Assembly (NCBI GenBank): GCA_036499395.1
Contig: DASYDW010000100.1
Span: forward strand, 62,001 to 126,000
Length of the DNA: 64,000 bases
From: Pirellulales bacterium
GTDB taxonomy: Bacteria > Planctomycetota > Planctomycetia > Pirellulales > JACPPG01
Reading direction: 5' to 3'
Shown: piece by piece, positions 17,509-26,146 of the stretch
Numbering within the stretch: position 1 is the first letter of the stretch
Layout of the letters: every line of letters starts with the position of its first letter
Program-made: the position numbers and the translations under genes
Notes under the pieces: model-generated
Seen by the model: only the letters and a program-made list of their open reading frames with translations
Told to the model about the DNA's origin: nothing
Database searches by the model: none

Positions 17509-18795
17509 TTACAGGCGCCACGGTTCACGCAGTGCCTCGGAACGCAGGCGATTCGCCTGTTCGTCACCGACGAATTGGTTTTTCTGCGGGTCGAACGTGA
17601 TCTTGCGGTCCAGCGCCAAAGCGATGTTCGACGCGTGGCAGGCGATGTGTGCCGCGCAGGCCGCATCGGCATTTCCCTTCGGCATACTGCGAGTCTTCAC
17701 GCAATCAAGGAAATCGCGAACGTGGAAAGTCGCGGGGTAGCCGTCGATTTCCGCCACCTTGCGGCCACCGAGCAACTCCGGCGAGCTGAGCACCATCTTG
17801 CCGCTGTCGCCGGTCTCGACCCAACCGGTTTCTCCTTCGAAACGAACCGGGCACGAACCCAGTGGGATCCAGCCCGTCTCGCGGAAGATCAATTCAACAC
17901 CGTCGGCGTAGCGCGCGACGAGTTGTCCATCACGCGGCGGGTTGTATTCGACGGGGACCTTGTCGTCGCCGACAGCCCATTGGCAAAGGTCAACACAGTG
18001 CGAGCCCCATTCGAGCACGCCGCCGCCGACCAGCCCGCCCCCCTTTTCGAAATTGAAACCGTCGAGCAGTTTCTCATTGAAGGGGCGCCACGCTGCGGGG
18101 CCTAGATACATGTTCCAGTCGACGACCTCCTTGGCAGGCTCTTGTTCGGCGGGAAGCCAGCCGCTGACCATGGCCTTCATGCCGGCCGGATGAGCGTAGA
18201 CCTTGGTGAGCTTGCCGAGCTTACCGGTGCGGGCCAATTCGCAAGCGAAAGCGAAATGGGGCAGGTTGCGGCGTTGCGTGCCCGCTTGAAAGACACGGCC
18301 GGTGCGGCGCATCGTGTCTTTCAGGATCAAGCTCTGTTCGATGTTCTTCGTACACGGCTTCTCGCAGTACATGTCTTTGCCGGCCTTGGCGGCGTACATA
18401 GCGGCCGTGGCGTGCCAGTTCGGACCAGTGGCGATCAGCACGGCGTCGATGTCGTTGCGATCCAGCAACTCGCGAAAGTCGCGGTACATGCCGCAGTCCT
18501 GATTGCCGTACTTGTCGTCGGCGATTTTCTTCACGGCGTTGCGGCGCGCGGCCTTCACGTCGCAGACGGCCACGAACTGAACGTCCTTCTGTTCCAGAAA
18601 ACAGCCCAGGTCATAGGTGCCGCGGTTGCCGATGCCGATGCCGCCCACGACGATGCGCTCGCTCGGAGCCACGGCGCCATCCCGGCCCAGGGCTGAGCTG
18701 GGAATGATCTGCGGCGCCGCGATCAGGGCGGCGCCGGTCGACAGAGCGGTCTTCAAGAAACGACGGCGATTGGACGTGGATGCCTTTTTCGACAC
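17509..18795 (-). CDS. Gfo/Idh/MocA-family oxidoreductase with Tat signal
   Basis: A 428-residue NAD(P)-dependent sugar-type oxidoreductase. It starts with a Tat signal (NRRRFLKTALSTGAALIAAP), so it is exported folded. The Rossmann loop is VGGIGIGNRGTYDLG (about 49-63), and the catalytic EKP motif is MYCEKPCTKN (about 126-135). The C-terminal half has VGGGVLEWGSHCVDLCQWA, with a His typical of the family. GTG at 18795 is taken as start because AGGAGA lies 6 bases upstream; ATG 18813 in the same frame would place that sequence inside the gene. Planctomycetes carry dozens of such paralogues and substrates are mostly unknown. Confidence 0.92.
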   Translation of the reverse strand: MSKKASTSNRRRFLKTALSTGAALIAAPQIIPSSALGRDGAVAPSERIVVGGIGIGNRGTYDLGCFLEQKDVQFVAVCDVKAARRNAVKKIADDKYGNQDCGMYRDFRELLDRNDIDAVLIATGPNWHATAAMYAAKAGKDMYCEKPCTKNIEQSLILKDTMRRTGRVFQAGTQRRNLPHFAFACELARTGKLGKLTKVYAHPAGMKAMVSGWLPAEQEPAKEVVDWNMYLGPAAWRPFNEKLLDGFNFEKGGGLVGGGVLEWGSHCVDLCQWAVGDDKVPVEYNPPRDGQLVARYADGVELIFRETGWIPLGSCPVRFEGETGWVETGDSGKMVLSSPELLGGRKVAEIDGYPATFHVRDFLDCVKTRSMPKGNADAACAAHIACHASNIALALDRKITFDPQKNQFVGDEQANRLRSEALREPWRL

Positions 18796-19097
18796 GCGTG
18801 CTCTCCTAGTCATCTCGGTCGATTGATACGTGGGGGCGTGGGGCGGCCGGCCAGGGGCCGGTCCGCAATCTCACAGCATATCGAGCCGGCGGGCATATCT
18901 CCACCATTTTGAAGCAAGGCGGGATCCAGAAGTTGCACCCGACGGACCAATCTTCTTTGATAGCGACGAAGATTCCCTTGCCGCATAATGTCCGCAGCGG
19001 CGAAGGGGCGCGAGGTTTCTGAAGCTCCGCAGATTTTAAATCGTTCGGAGGGGCTTTCGTCGCCGGAACGGACCACTTAACCCCCTGTCGAGAAGCG
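18796..19097. other. Divergent intergenic region with a GC-rich hairpin
   Basis: A strong hairpin lies in the leader of the oxidoreductase gene: GCGGCCGGCC (18843-18852) against GGCCGGTCCGC (18856-18866), one base bulged. The region must also contain the promoter of the plus-strand gene at 19098; no clear -35/-10 pair was found. Confidence 0.4.
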
Positions 19098-20090
19098 ATG
19101 ATGAGAAGAGTCCGACGATCCTGGCCGTATTTGATCGCGTGCTTTGTCGCGTCCCTTGCCGCCACAGTGGCGGCGGGAGGCGAGGAACCAGCTCGCACCG
19201 AGTATGAAATCTTGCGCCAGATGCCGCGCGAGATGCTGGCGCAGATGATGCCCCCGAAAACCGGAACGATTGTCATGGGACGCGGGGGCTGCCGCTACCT
19301 GACGGCGGCCGTGGCGCTGGGGGACGAAGAGCGCGCCGACGACGCCTGGAAGTCGATCATGGCCACGTTCGCCACGCAGGTCGAGGATGGCGGCTTTGCC
19401 GGCGGCGGCAAGCCGGCGGACCTACCGATTACGGTCTACGCGATCCGCGTCGAAAACGTCTACTTCTTTCTGCAGGAGTTGGGCCGAGCGATACTCATGC
19501 TGCAGGACTCGCCCCTCGAGGCAAAGTTCCATAAGCGAGTCGCTGATCTAATGCCGGCCATGCGCCGCGCGTGTACCTTCATCCAAAAGGGATATCCGAC
19601 GATCCTTCCCAAGGTTGGTCACACGGCCAATCGGTTGGTGATCGCGGCCAAGGCATTCGGGCTGTGCGGCATCGTGCTCGACGATAACCAGTTGAAGGAG
19701 ATGTCTCGTCAACTGGTCAAGGTTGCCCTGGAGCGGCGCGACGCCGAGGGGGTCTTTATCGAGCGCGGCGGACGCGATTCGAGCTACAACGCCGTGGTGA
19801 TTCTGATGGGGCAACACCTGACTTTGCATCTGCCCAACGCCGAGCTAGATGCCGCGATCGCGCAAGCCATGAAATGGCAACGCACGCGCATCAAGCCCAC
19901 CGGGGAAATCGAGATCGAAGGAAACACTCGCACCGGAACAGGCAAGGAACTGGCCGGTTCGGGCGAGCCGAAGAAAGTGAACTACCGCGAGGTGGCCGAA
20001 GCCCTGTGGTACTACGGTGTGCTACACGATGAACCGGAAACCAGGCACCTGGCCGAGCAGGTACACTGGTGGGACGTCAATCGCCGTTAA
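19098..20090 (+). CDS. Exported protein of unknown function
   Basis: A 330-residue protein with an N-terminal signal peptide (WPYLIACFVASLAATVAAGG). The mature part is predicted mostly helical: VMGRGGCRYLTAAVALGDEE, DLPITVYAIRVENVYFFLQE, VGHTANRLVIAAKAFGLCG and REVAEALWYYGVLHDEPETR. The spaced repeats of aromatic-helix pairs resemble an alpha/alpha barrel such as those of some glycoside hydrolases or prenyl-type folds, but I recognise no catalytic motif. Two Met-rich turns (QMPREMLAQMMPPK) near the N-terminus are unusual. It is convergent with the polysaccharide export gene downstream. Confidence 0.8.
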   Translation: MMRRVRRSWPYLIACFVASLAATVAAGGEEPARTEYEILRQMPREMLAQMMPPKTGTIVMGRGGCRYLTAAVALGDEERADDAWKSIMATFATQVEDGGFAGGGKPADLPITVYAIRVENVYFFLQELGRAILMLQDSPLEAKFHKRVADLMPAMRRACTFIQKGYPTILPKVGHTANRLVIAAKAFGLCGIVLDDNQLKEMSRQLVKVALERRDAEGVFIERGGRDSSYNAVVILMGQHLTLHLPNAELDAAIAQAMKWQRTRIKPTGEIEIEGNTRTGTGKELAGSGEPKKVNYREVAEALWYYGVLHDEPETRHLAEQVHWWDVNRR

Positions 20091-20131
20091 GAGCAGCGGC
20101 GCGAATTGGCTGGTTAGCAATTCGCGGGCGG

Positions 20132-21481
20132 CTAGTTCCCGACCGGTGTCGAGGTGCTCAACCCTTGAAACACCGTGAAGTTGAACGGCACCACCCCGTA
20201 CAGGCCGCGCGTGAAGATCAGGCTGATTGCGTCGTCGACGACCAAGATGGCGCGCTTCGGCACAACCACGACGTCTGAATCACGCAGCCAGATTTCGTCG
20301 GCGGGGCAAGGGGAGTGACCGAAGAGTGCCTTGCACACGGTCAACTGCGTGGCCATCAGGTTCCAGCACTCGTCGCGACGGAACACGACAACGTGATTCA
20401 CATTGCCGCCGACGTTCCACCCGCCGGCCAGGGCGATCGACTGCATGAGCGTCGTGGGGCCGGTCAGTTCATAACGGCCGGGCAGCTTCACTTCGCCAAC
20501 GACGAACACGTAACGCGGCGCGCGTTCGAGCAATATCGGCGTGACTTCGAATCCTTGCACGAGCTGCGTATAGCGGACGTCGATTTCTCGCTTCAACTCG
20601 TTGAGGGTCAACCCCTGCGTCGGTATCGAACCGAGGCCCGGCAGTTGGATCGTGCCATCCGGCGTGACGCGTGCTTCGCGCTGCTGACCGCCTTGCCCCT
20701 GACGAGCATCGACCGTGGATCGTAGCTCTTCCAGTCGTGTATTGAACTTGACCGGCGTGATCGTGATCGATGGGTCCTGAATGTATTTCTTGTAGCGCTG
20801 GTCGAGATCCTGACGAACCTCGTCGACGGTTCGGCCAGCCACGCGAACCTGGCCCAACAGACGTAGCGTAACAGTGCCGTCAGGCTGAATGATGACGGTA
20901 CGTTCGACGTCACTGCTCGTTATCGATTCGACATGCACCTCATCGCCGACGGTCAGTTGATAGGCTGTGGTACTGGGGATGGTCGTCAGGCGGAAGACCA
21001 GCGACAAACGATCGCCCACGCGCAGCCGATATTCCGGTACGTGGCGCATGCGCGCCGGGCCGATGTATTCGCCTTGTGCGAAGACCTGCCAGGGAATTGG
21101 CCTGACGTCCTGCCACGTTTGGTTGTTGCATGCGCCGCCGTTGCCGCAATGCACACCGCAGCGCCACGGCGAAGGCATCGGGCACATTCCCTCGACCACG
21201 CCCGGCCCAACTGGCAAGTTGGCGAACTCCTCGCGGGAGTTTCCTTCGTAAATCGGTCCGGTCAGCGCGTCGGCAGCGGGGCCGTTCGGCAAGGGGCTGG
21301 GAGATGGAGTGCCCAGCAGGTCCGGCGAAACGGTTTCACCCTCGTTGGCTGCGGCGATAATCGCGCGGCGCGGCTGCTGGCTCCAGGCCGCCTCGCCATG
21401 ACCGAACAACCAGGCGGTTGCGACGATGGCGAGTGATAGCCGGCGAACGTTCCGGTGAATGAATTGCCTTGCGATGCTCAC
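20132..21481 (-). CDS. Polysaccharide biosynthesis/export protein (Wza-like)
   Basis: A 449-residue exported protein. Residues about 12-34 form the signal peptide (VRRLSLAIVATAWLFGHGEA). The Poly_export domain is about 150-260: VPEYRLRVGDRLSLVFRLTT, VHVESITSSDVERTVIIQPD, GTVTLRLLGQVRVAGRTVDE. A SLBB-type domain follows: RVTPDGTIQLPGLGSIPTQG, RYVFVVGEVKLPGRYELTGP, TTLMQSIALAGGW. Proteins of this kind form the outer-membrane channel for capsule or exopolysaccharide. No Lipobox Cys was seen, unlike E. coli Wza. No other polysaccharide genes lie nearby, so the gene is an isolated member. ATG 21481 begins the frame. Confidence 0.88.
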   Translation of the reverse strand: MSIARQFIHRNVRRLSLAIVATAWLFGHGEAAWSQQPRRAIIAAANEGETVSPDLLGTPSPSPLPNGPAADALTGPIYEGNSREEFANLPVGPGVVEGMCPMPSPWRCGVHCGNGGACNNQTWQDVRPIPWQVFAQGEYIGPARMRHVPEYRLRVGDRLSLVFRLTTIPSTTAYQLTVGDEVHVESITSSDVERTVIIQPDGTVTLRLLGQVRVAGRTVDEVRQDLDQRYKKYIQDPSITITPVKFNTRLEELRSTVDARQGQGGQQREARVTPDGTIQLPGLGSIPTQGLTLNELKREIDVRYTQLVQGFEVTPILLERAPRYVFVVGEVKLPGRYELTGPTTLMQSIALAGGWNVGGNVNHVVVFRRDECWNLMATQLTVCKALFGHSPCPADEIWLRDSDVVVVPKRAILVVDDAISLIFTRGLYGVVPFNFTVFQGLSTSTPVGN

Positions 21482-21918
21482 GGGCGGGGCCGTTTCTCTT
21501 GGATGGATTTTGCCGGACTTCCGAAGTGCGTGGTACCAGCCAGTACCGCCACCGATCGGGTATCAGAACTAGAAATCGACCGACCTGTTTGGCCCCATGA
21601 GAAGTCCCCATAGAACCGGCACAGCTTCAACAGTGACACCCGCTGGTCCCGGTAAAAGTCGCGCAATTTAGCCAAATTATCTCGGGTCGGGGGGTGGAGA
21701 CTGCGGAATCCAATTGTCTCGGGTGGGCTCGCCTTTGTACTCCGGGCGCAATCGCAACGGGTGCATGACTCGATTTCGTCAAGTACCTTGGAGCCAATGC
21801 ACGCGCGTCCGACGTCTGCGGGGTGCAGGTTCGATCATCGGTAGCGGCCTAAGGACGGGAGTGGATCCCTTTACTTGGATCGGGCAGCCTGCGGACATTC
21901 TGTTCTTGGAGAAATGTC
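21482..21918. other. Intergenic region upstream of the low-GC cassette
   Basis: This 437-base stretch separates the leftward polysaccharide export gene from the rightward two-gene cassette. Open frames crossing it have neither ribosome site nor recognisable product. No terminal repeats or integrase-like remnant was found at this edge of the cassette. Confidence 0.4.
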
Positions 21919-22491
21919 ATGTCTTCCGAACCGCAAAGCGACGTCAACTTCAATCCAAGCAGCAGCACTCCACCAGTTCATGGCGGCGCAGGTCGCGACG
22001 CTGTCGAGCAGGAAAGACTCGACACTCAAACTGCATCTTCGGAATCGATTTGGGCAAAAGCGAAGGAGCGATTCTCCGGCGTCTCTTCCCAAGTCACGAA
22101 TGCCGGCACATTGGCCGCCGCCAAAGCTGCGCAAATTGGGACACCAGTTATCGCAAAGGCTGTCGCGGTAGGGACACAAACATATGGAGTCACTATTGAG
22201 ACAGCGCGCGGTGCCCTCGAATCCGGCAGGCAAGTTTACGAAGACTCGAAACTTGAATCAGCCGTAAACTTTATCGACGGTGAGCTTGAACAGCGCGGCG
22301 CGAAGCAGGCTTTTGTGAGTACGGCCGGAGCGGTCGTAGACAAGCTCGACCAAGTGACGGGTAAGCGTCTGCTCGAGCTTCTCGAGGAAAGGCTTCGCAG
22401 GCAGGATGCCTATAACGACATTTTGGCGACCCGCTTGGCCGAAGCGTTGGAACGAATCGCGAAACTTGAAGCTCGAACCGGCGATGCTTGA
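21919..22491 (+). CDS. Uncharacterised helical protein, first gene of the low-GC cassette
   Basis: A 190-residue protein of no recognised family. Residues 1-40 are polar and probably disordered. Residues about 45-125 are an Ala/Val/Gly-rich amphipathic region (NAGTLAAAKAAQIGTPVIAK, AVAVGTQTYGVTIETARGAL) that might associate with membranes. Residues about 150-188 form a likely coiled coil (KRLLELLEERLRRQDAYNDI, LATRLAEALERIAKLEARTG). TTGGAG lies 7-8 bases before ATG 21919. Its stop overlaps the ATG of the next gene (22484) by 8 bases, so the two proteins are probably translationally coupled and may act together. No catalytic residue is evident. Confidence 0.78.
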   Translation: MSSEPQSDVNFNPSSSTPPVHGGAGRDAVEQERLDTQTASSESIWAKAKERFSGVSSQVTNAGTLAAAKAAQIGTPVIAKAVAVGTQTYGVTIETARGALESGRQVYEDSKLESAVNFIDGELEQRGAKQAFVSTAGAVVDKLDQVTGKRLLELLEERLRRQDAYNDILATRLAEALERIAKLEARTGDA

Positions 22492-23593
22492 AATGAATAT
22501 CGATCAATTCGTGACACAGTTCTCCGGGGAATCGAAGGGGATCGACGACGTTTTAAGACAATGGCAATTTGATGAACTCGACGAACTAGTAGGCACCTTA
22601 CAGTCGCAGCATGATCAATTCGTGGGGGCAGCCGTTATTGTCGGAGATGCGGTCTACGGCGGAACGCTACTTGATCAAATCTCTCCAGAGCTGCAGCAGG
22701 CATTCGTTAATCTGATGGGTAAAAGGGCTGACACCTATTCAGCAATGCGCAAAATCCTGCTCGATCACTCTTGCCATGGAGACGGCGCCTTCCGTGCATT
22801 CGACGATCCGCACGTCGTCGGCTTTGTCAACAAAATCAAAGGGCAAATCGGCGAAAACCTGTTCCAGCATCATGTTGGCAGCGCGGCAATACTGGCAGAG
22901 TCGGGCAGCCAAGAAGCTTGGGACGTTGCTGTGAAGCAGGCCGATGGATTGCATCACTATGTCCAGGTCAAGCTATATGCTGACCCGCACAAAGTTGTAC
23001 GGCACATGGTTAAGGTGCATCAAAGAGTGTTAGACGGAGGCTTAGCAGGAGTAGATCAAGAAACCGTGAGCCACGTCTATTTTGCTGTGCCTGAGAACAT
23101 CAAGGATGACGTTCAGCGCCTTGTTGCAGGCCACGACGGGCTATCCGATATGCTGTACGACAAGACGATCCCAATAAGCGCGCATGATGCTGCGGGATTA
23201 GTTTCCGAAGGCATTAGCAATGTTGGTCCTGATCAGTTAAGCCATTTTTTTTACGAGCTGTTGGGTGGCGCTGTCGCGGCTGGCTCTCTCCACACGGTTG
23301 TGAACGGATTTCTCTGGTATAAGGGGTCCAAGGATTTCTCTGCTGCCTTCGCGGACGCCATGGCCAGCACGGCGATCAGTACCTCAGGAATTGCCATGGG
23401 GCTCATCGCAGAGACTTTGTGCAACTCCGTCATCTTCTCGGGCGCCGTCGGGGTTGGAGGTCGATTTTTCCTTGGCCGGATGGCGAAGTCGCGTTGGAGT
23501 TTTGCGGAGTTCTTAGAGGCGTCGACAGACCGTTGTCTGAAGGCAGGTTTGGCCGTCAACCGCTTCAATAACGGTCCCTGTCTCAGCGGTTAG
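22484..23593 (+). CDS. Uncharacterised protein with a possible PD-(D/E)XK nuclease core and hydrophobic C-terminus
   Basis: A 369-residue protein I cannot place in a family. Residues 115-165 read like a restriction-endonuclease fold: KIKGQIGENLFQHH (Glu124), SQEAWDVAV (Asp147), then HHYVQVKLYAD (Gln161-x-Lys163). The spacing Glu, Asp, QxK is that of Mrr-type PD-(D/E)XK nucleases. Residues about 256-278 and 296-330 (ELLGGAVAAGSLHTVVNG; SGIAMGLIAETLCNSVIFSG, AVGVGGRFFLG) are hydrophobic and Gly-rich, possibly membrane segments. Start at ATG 22484 overlaps the previous stop; ATG 22493 is also possible. Base composition is low: three sampled 60-base lines give 94 G+C of 180. A strong terminator follows. 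Nuclease activity is inference. Confidence 0.75.
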   Translation: MLEMNIDQFVTQFSGESKGIDDVLRQWQFDELDELVGTLQSQHDQFVGAAVIVGDAVYGGTLLDQISPELQQAFVNLMGKRADTYSAMRKILLDHSCHGDGAFRAFDDPHVVGFVNKIKGQIGENLFQHHVGSAAILAESGSQEAWDVAVKQADGLHHYVQVKLYADPHKVVRHMVKVHQRVLDGGLAGVDQETVSHVYFAVPENIKDDVQRLVAGHDGLSDMLYDKTIPISAHDAAGLVSEGISNVGPDQLSHFFYELLGGAVAAGSLHTVVNGFLWYKGSKDFSAAFADAMASTAISTSGIAMGLIAETLCNSVIFSGAVGVGGRFFLGRMAKSRWSFAEFLEASTDRCLKAGLAVNRFNNGPCLSG

Positions 23594-23600
23594 GCGCAAT

Positions 23601-23634
23601 AAAAAAACCCGCGAGGGTTGCTCGCGGGCTTTTC
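23601..23634. terminator. Bidirectional rho-independent terminator
   Basis: CCCGCGAG (23608-23615) and CTCGCGGG (23621-23628) form a perfect 8-bp stem with a 5-base loop. Seven A's precede it, giving a T7 run for the minus strand, and CTTTTC follows on the plus strand. It ends both the low-GC cassette (stop 23593) and the convergent Gly/Asn-rich protein gene (stop 23663). Confidence 0.88.
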
Positions 23635-23662
23635 AATTTGGTGCCTCGCAGGTCGCTGCCGG

Positions 23663-25252
23663 TTATCGGCTGGCCACGACCGTGGGGGCCGAAGGATCGA
23701 AGGGTTGGCTGCTGGCCCCATCGGTTCGTACCGCGGTGAAGTGTACCGCGGCGTCGGCGGCGACGTTCAGCGTGGGTACCTTGGCGATAATCGCGTTGGG
23801 GGTCCAGGCCGACGCTTCCAGCCCGAGTTGTACACCGTTCACGTCCAGAGCAAGGCGACCAGCGTCGCTGCCGAAGCCATCGCCTCGCACCAGGATCTGT
23901 CCGTCAGAGCCTTGCAGCGGTTCGACCGAGGAGATCATCGGGGTGCCGCTGGCGGCCACCGGCGAGTTGATCGCGGCCGGAATCGTTTGCGAAACGGGAG
24001 CTTGCACGTACTGCGGGGCCGGGGCTTCGACATACTGCGGAGCCGATTCGACGTAGGCCGGAGCCGAGTAGCCACCGCCATATCCTCCGCCGTATCCACC
24101 ACCGAAGCCGCCGCCACTGGCCAACGCTCCGATGACGGTAGGCAGCAGTCCGCCACCACCGAAGCTGTTGAAGTTGGTGTTACCACCGTTGCCCGGGAAG
24201 CCACCGTTCATCCCACCGTTTCCGTTGCCGGCAATGCCTCCAACGCCGCCGTTCCCCGCGTTCCCAACAGTTCCACCATTGCCGGCCGCTCCACCGTTTC
24301 CGGCGATGCCACCGGTCCCGGCGTTCCCTACTCCGGCGTTACCTGCGTTGCCGGCCACACCGCCGTTGCCAGGATTTCCGGCGACTCCGCCGATGTTGCC
24401 CACGGGATTCGCGTTACCTGCCGCTCCGCCGGTGCCACCCGCAGGGGCCGGATTACCTGCTACGCCGCCGGCTTGGGTCTGTGTTTGTTGAATGCCGGTG
24501 TTGACCTGATTTTGGAGCTGCGTGCCCGTGGCAGTGGCTTGAGTCGTGTCGATGCCCAGGTCATGGGCGTTCTTCTTGGAGCCGTTGTTCGCCAATTGGG
24601 TGCCGGTCGTGCCGTTCTTGCCTAAGGCGTTCGTACCATTGGTGCCCGTGGGATTGGTGTTGCCATTCTTGGCTGTCGTCGATTGGTTCTGGCCTTTCTG
24701 CTTTTGGTTCAGCTTGTCCATGAACGACTGATGCGAGTTGCCCGTGGGATTGGTGCTACCCAGCGCACTGGTCTGCTTATTCGTGCTGTTGCCAAATAAG
24801 CTCGTCTGTTTGGCCGCACCGTTGTTCCCGTTCAGCTTGTTGAAAAGTGACTGCGAGCCCCCTTGCGACGGGTTGCCCGAGCCGAGCTTGGTCGACAGGC
24901 TGTTCTGGAAGGGGCTGTGTCCCGCGGATTGCGACGTGCTGTTCTTCACCTGGCTGAAGACATTATTGTTGTTGCCCAAACCCTTCGACATATTCCCCTG
25001 GCCCTGGCGTAGCTGATTGAACGAATTGCCAAGGGCGCCACTACCGGAGGACCGCTGTCCCATCTTCTGCGGCGAGCCGAGCCCACTCGAAGCCGGCCCT
25101 TTGAAGTTGCCGAGCCCCTTGGCGGCCGCGGAGAACCCGCCACCACCACCGCCGAAATGGGGCATTCCGCCAGAGTGCCCTGCCTGGGCCGAGGTTACGA
25201 ACATCGATCCGACGATCAGCGACAGCACCGCATTGCGAAGATTGATCAACAT
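23663..25252 (-). CDS. Secreted Gly/Asn-repeat protein with a C-terminal TIG-like domain
   Basis: A 529-residue exported protein. The signal peptide is NLRNAVLSLIVGSMFVTSAQA. The next 230 residues are Ser/Asn/Gln/Lys-rich (NSTNKQTSALGSTNPTGNSH). Residues about 250-360 are a collagen-like or PGRS-like run of GGVAGN, GNAG and GNGG units. Then come GGGYGGGYGGGYGGGY and three near-repeats of APQYVEA/APQYVQA. The last 85 residues look like an IPT/TIG beta sandwich (ISSVEPLQGSDGQILVRGDG). AAGGAG 9 bases before ATG 25252 fixes the start; an in-frame ATG at 25312 adds 20 residues. Probably a surface or extracellular matrix protein; no enzyme motif. Confidence 0.82.
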   Translation of the reverse strand: MLINLRNAVLSLIVGSMFVTSAQAGHSGGMPHFGGGGGGFSAAAKGLGNFKGPASSGLGSPQKMGQRSSGSGALGNSFNQLRQGQGNMSKGLGNNNNVFSQVKNSTSQSAGHSPFQNSLSTKLGSGNPSQGGSQSLFNKLNGNNGAAKQTSLFGNSTNKQTSALGSTNPTGNSHQSFMDKLNQKQKGQNQSTTAKNGNTNPTGTNGTNALGKNGTTGTQLANNGSKKNAHDLGIDTTQATATGTQLQNQVNTGIQQTQTQAGGVAGNPAPAGGTGGAAGNANPVGNIGGVAGNPGNGGVAGNAGNAGVGNAGTGGIAGNGGAAGNGGTVGNAGNGGVGGIAGNGNGGMNGGFPGNGGNTNFNSFGGGGLLPTVIGALASGGGFGGGYGGGYGGGYSAPAYVESAPQYVEAPAPQYVQAPVSQTIPAAINSPVAASGTPMISSVEPLQGSDGQILVRGDGFGSDAGRLALDVNGVQLGLEASAWTPNAIIAKVPTLNVAADAAVHFTAVRTDGASSQPFDPSAPTVVASR

Positions 25253-25672
25253 GACAGCTCTCCTTGCACTTATAGGGTCTATTGGGTCTTTGACAGGTCC
25301 ACGCCCTAGCAAGCGAGGAAACCGGCAGGATGTTACAGGGGCAAATCTCTGACGGCCTCGTGCGTCGTCTGAGGCGACCGGTCGCGCGCCAATGGACGCC
25401 TGAAATCGCCGCCTGGAGCTGACCGGGCCGAGGCCATTCCTGGTCCGCGTCGTGACCGCGATTAGCGGATTCTGAGCCGGCCGGTGAGGGGCTGCGGCCG
25501 AGTTAAGCGAGGGCCCCTTCGGACCACTAACGCACGGGTCAGAGCCGCTTGAAATGCGTGAATTGTCGGGCTACGGCCAAGGGCGAAGTGGGCGCAAGAA
25601 AAATCCGCCAAGGCCAGTGCGGCCGACCTTGGCGGTAGGGAAGTGCGGAGCCGCTAACATGCCCCGCAATGC
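25253..25672. other. Intergenic region between the Gly/Asn-rich gene and tRNA-Ser unit
   Basis: No gene was recognised in 25253-25600. The minus-strand sequence shortly before the Gly/Asn-rich gene has CCTATAAG (about 25271-25278) that may serve as its -10. The tRNA terminator hairpin lies at 25605-25635. Confidence 0.4.
25598..25635 (-). terminator. Rho-independent terminator downstream of tRNA-Ser
   Basis: CCGCCAAGG (25605-25613) and CCTTGGCGG (25627-25635) pair perfectly, with an inner GGCC/GGCC pair in the loop. Read on the minus strand the stem is followed by ATTTTTC. It lies about 210 bases past the tRNA-Ser 3' end, so the tRNA transcript seems to carry extra sequence. Confidence 0.7.
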
Positions 25673-25834
25673 TTATTCGCCGGCGCGGCTGTAAACCTGA
25701 CGGCTTCGGCCGGCAGAGCTTCGCCGAAGGTATGCGTCGAACGTGCCTTGGAAGGCCGTGACCGCGTTACAAGTCTCGTTGTCGCAGTCGATGCGTTTCG
25801 CGTCGACGTCCGATTTCACTACCGGACGCGACAT
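25673..25834 (-). CDS. Possible 53-residue protein between tRNA-Ser and its terminator
   Basis: An ATG frame begins only 9 bases after the tRNA-Ser 3' end and runs 53 codons to TAA, about 40 bases before the terminator. The product starts MSRPVVKSDVDAKRIDCDNE and ends GRSRQVYSRAGE, basic in its second half, with two Cys (17 and 22). By hand, 38 of 53 codons end in G or C, in line with real genes here. There is no Shine-Dalgarno, and no family is recognised. It could be a chance frame inside an RNA spacer. Confidence 0.3.
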   Translation of the reverse strand: MSRPVVKSDVDAKRIDCDNETCNAVTAFQGTFDAYLRRSSAGRSRQVYSRAGE

Positions 25835-25842
25835 GATAAGAG

Positions 25843-25924
25843 CGGAGGGCACGAGATTCGAACTCGCAACCCCTTGCGGGGCACCACATTTCCAGTGTGG
25901 CCGCTAACCATTCGCTTACCCTCC
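25843..25924 (-). tRNA. tRNA-Ser (anticodon GGA)
   Basis: Read on the minus strand, GGAGGGT (25924-25918) pairs with GCCCTCC (25850-25844) as the acceptor stem, with discriminator G at 25843. The anticodon arm is CCACA-CTGGAAA-TGTGG, giving anticodon GGA, which reads UCC/UCU serine codons. A long variable arm (CCCC-GCAA-GGGG) marks a class II tRNA. The T arm is GCGAG-TTCGAAT-CTCGT. The 3' CCA is not encoded. The 82-base length is a little short for tRNA-Ser. Confidence 0.95.
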
Positions 25925-26146
25925 CAGAGCACGGAGAATTCTAGCTTATTCCAAAGTCGAAAAACACCGCCCCCTTCGAAGTGATTTTGCGATGCCCTGC
26001 TCCGCCGAATCGCAGGCTGCGACGGGCTTTTTCGGGGCTTCCCGTGCTTAGCGATCGCTAACGATGTTCGTCCATTAGGTTGCGCCGGCCGGGACGGGTA
26101 AGCTGACGACAACGCGCTTTGGTCAACTAATGCGGAGTCGATCGGA

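Noticed and set aside
21714..22199. Frame overlapping the first gene of the low-GC cassette
   Set aside because: It has no ribosome site, and the overlapping 190-residue gene has one together with coiled-coil features.
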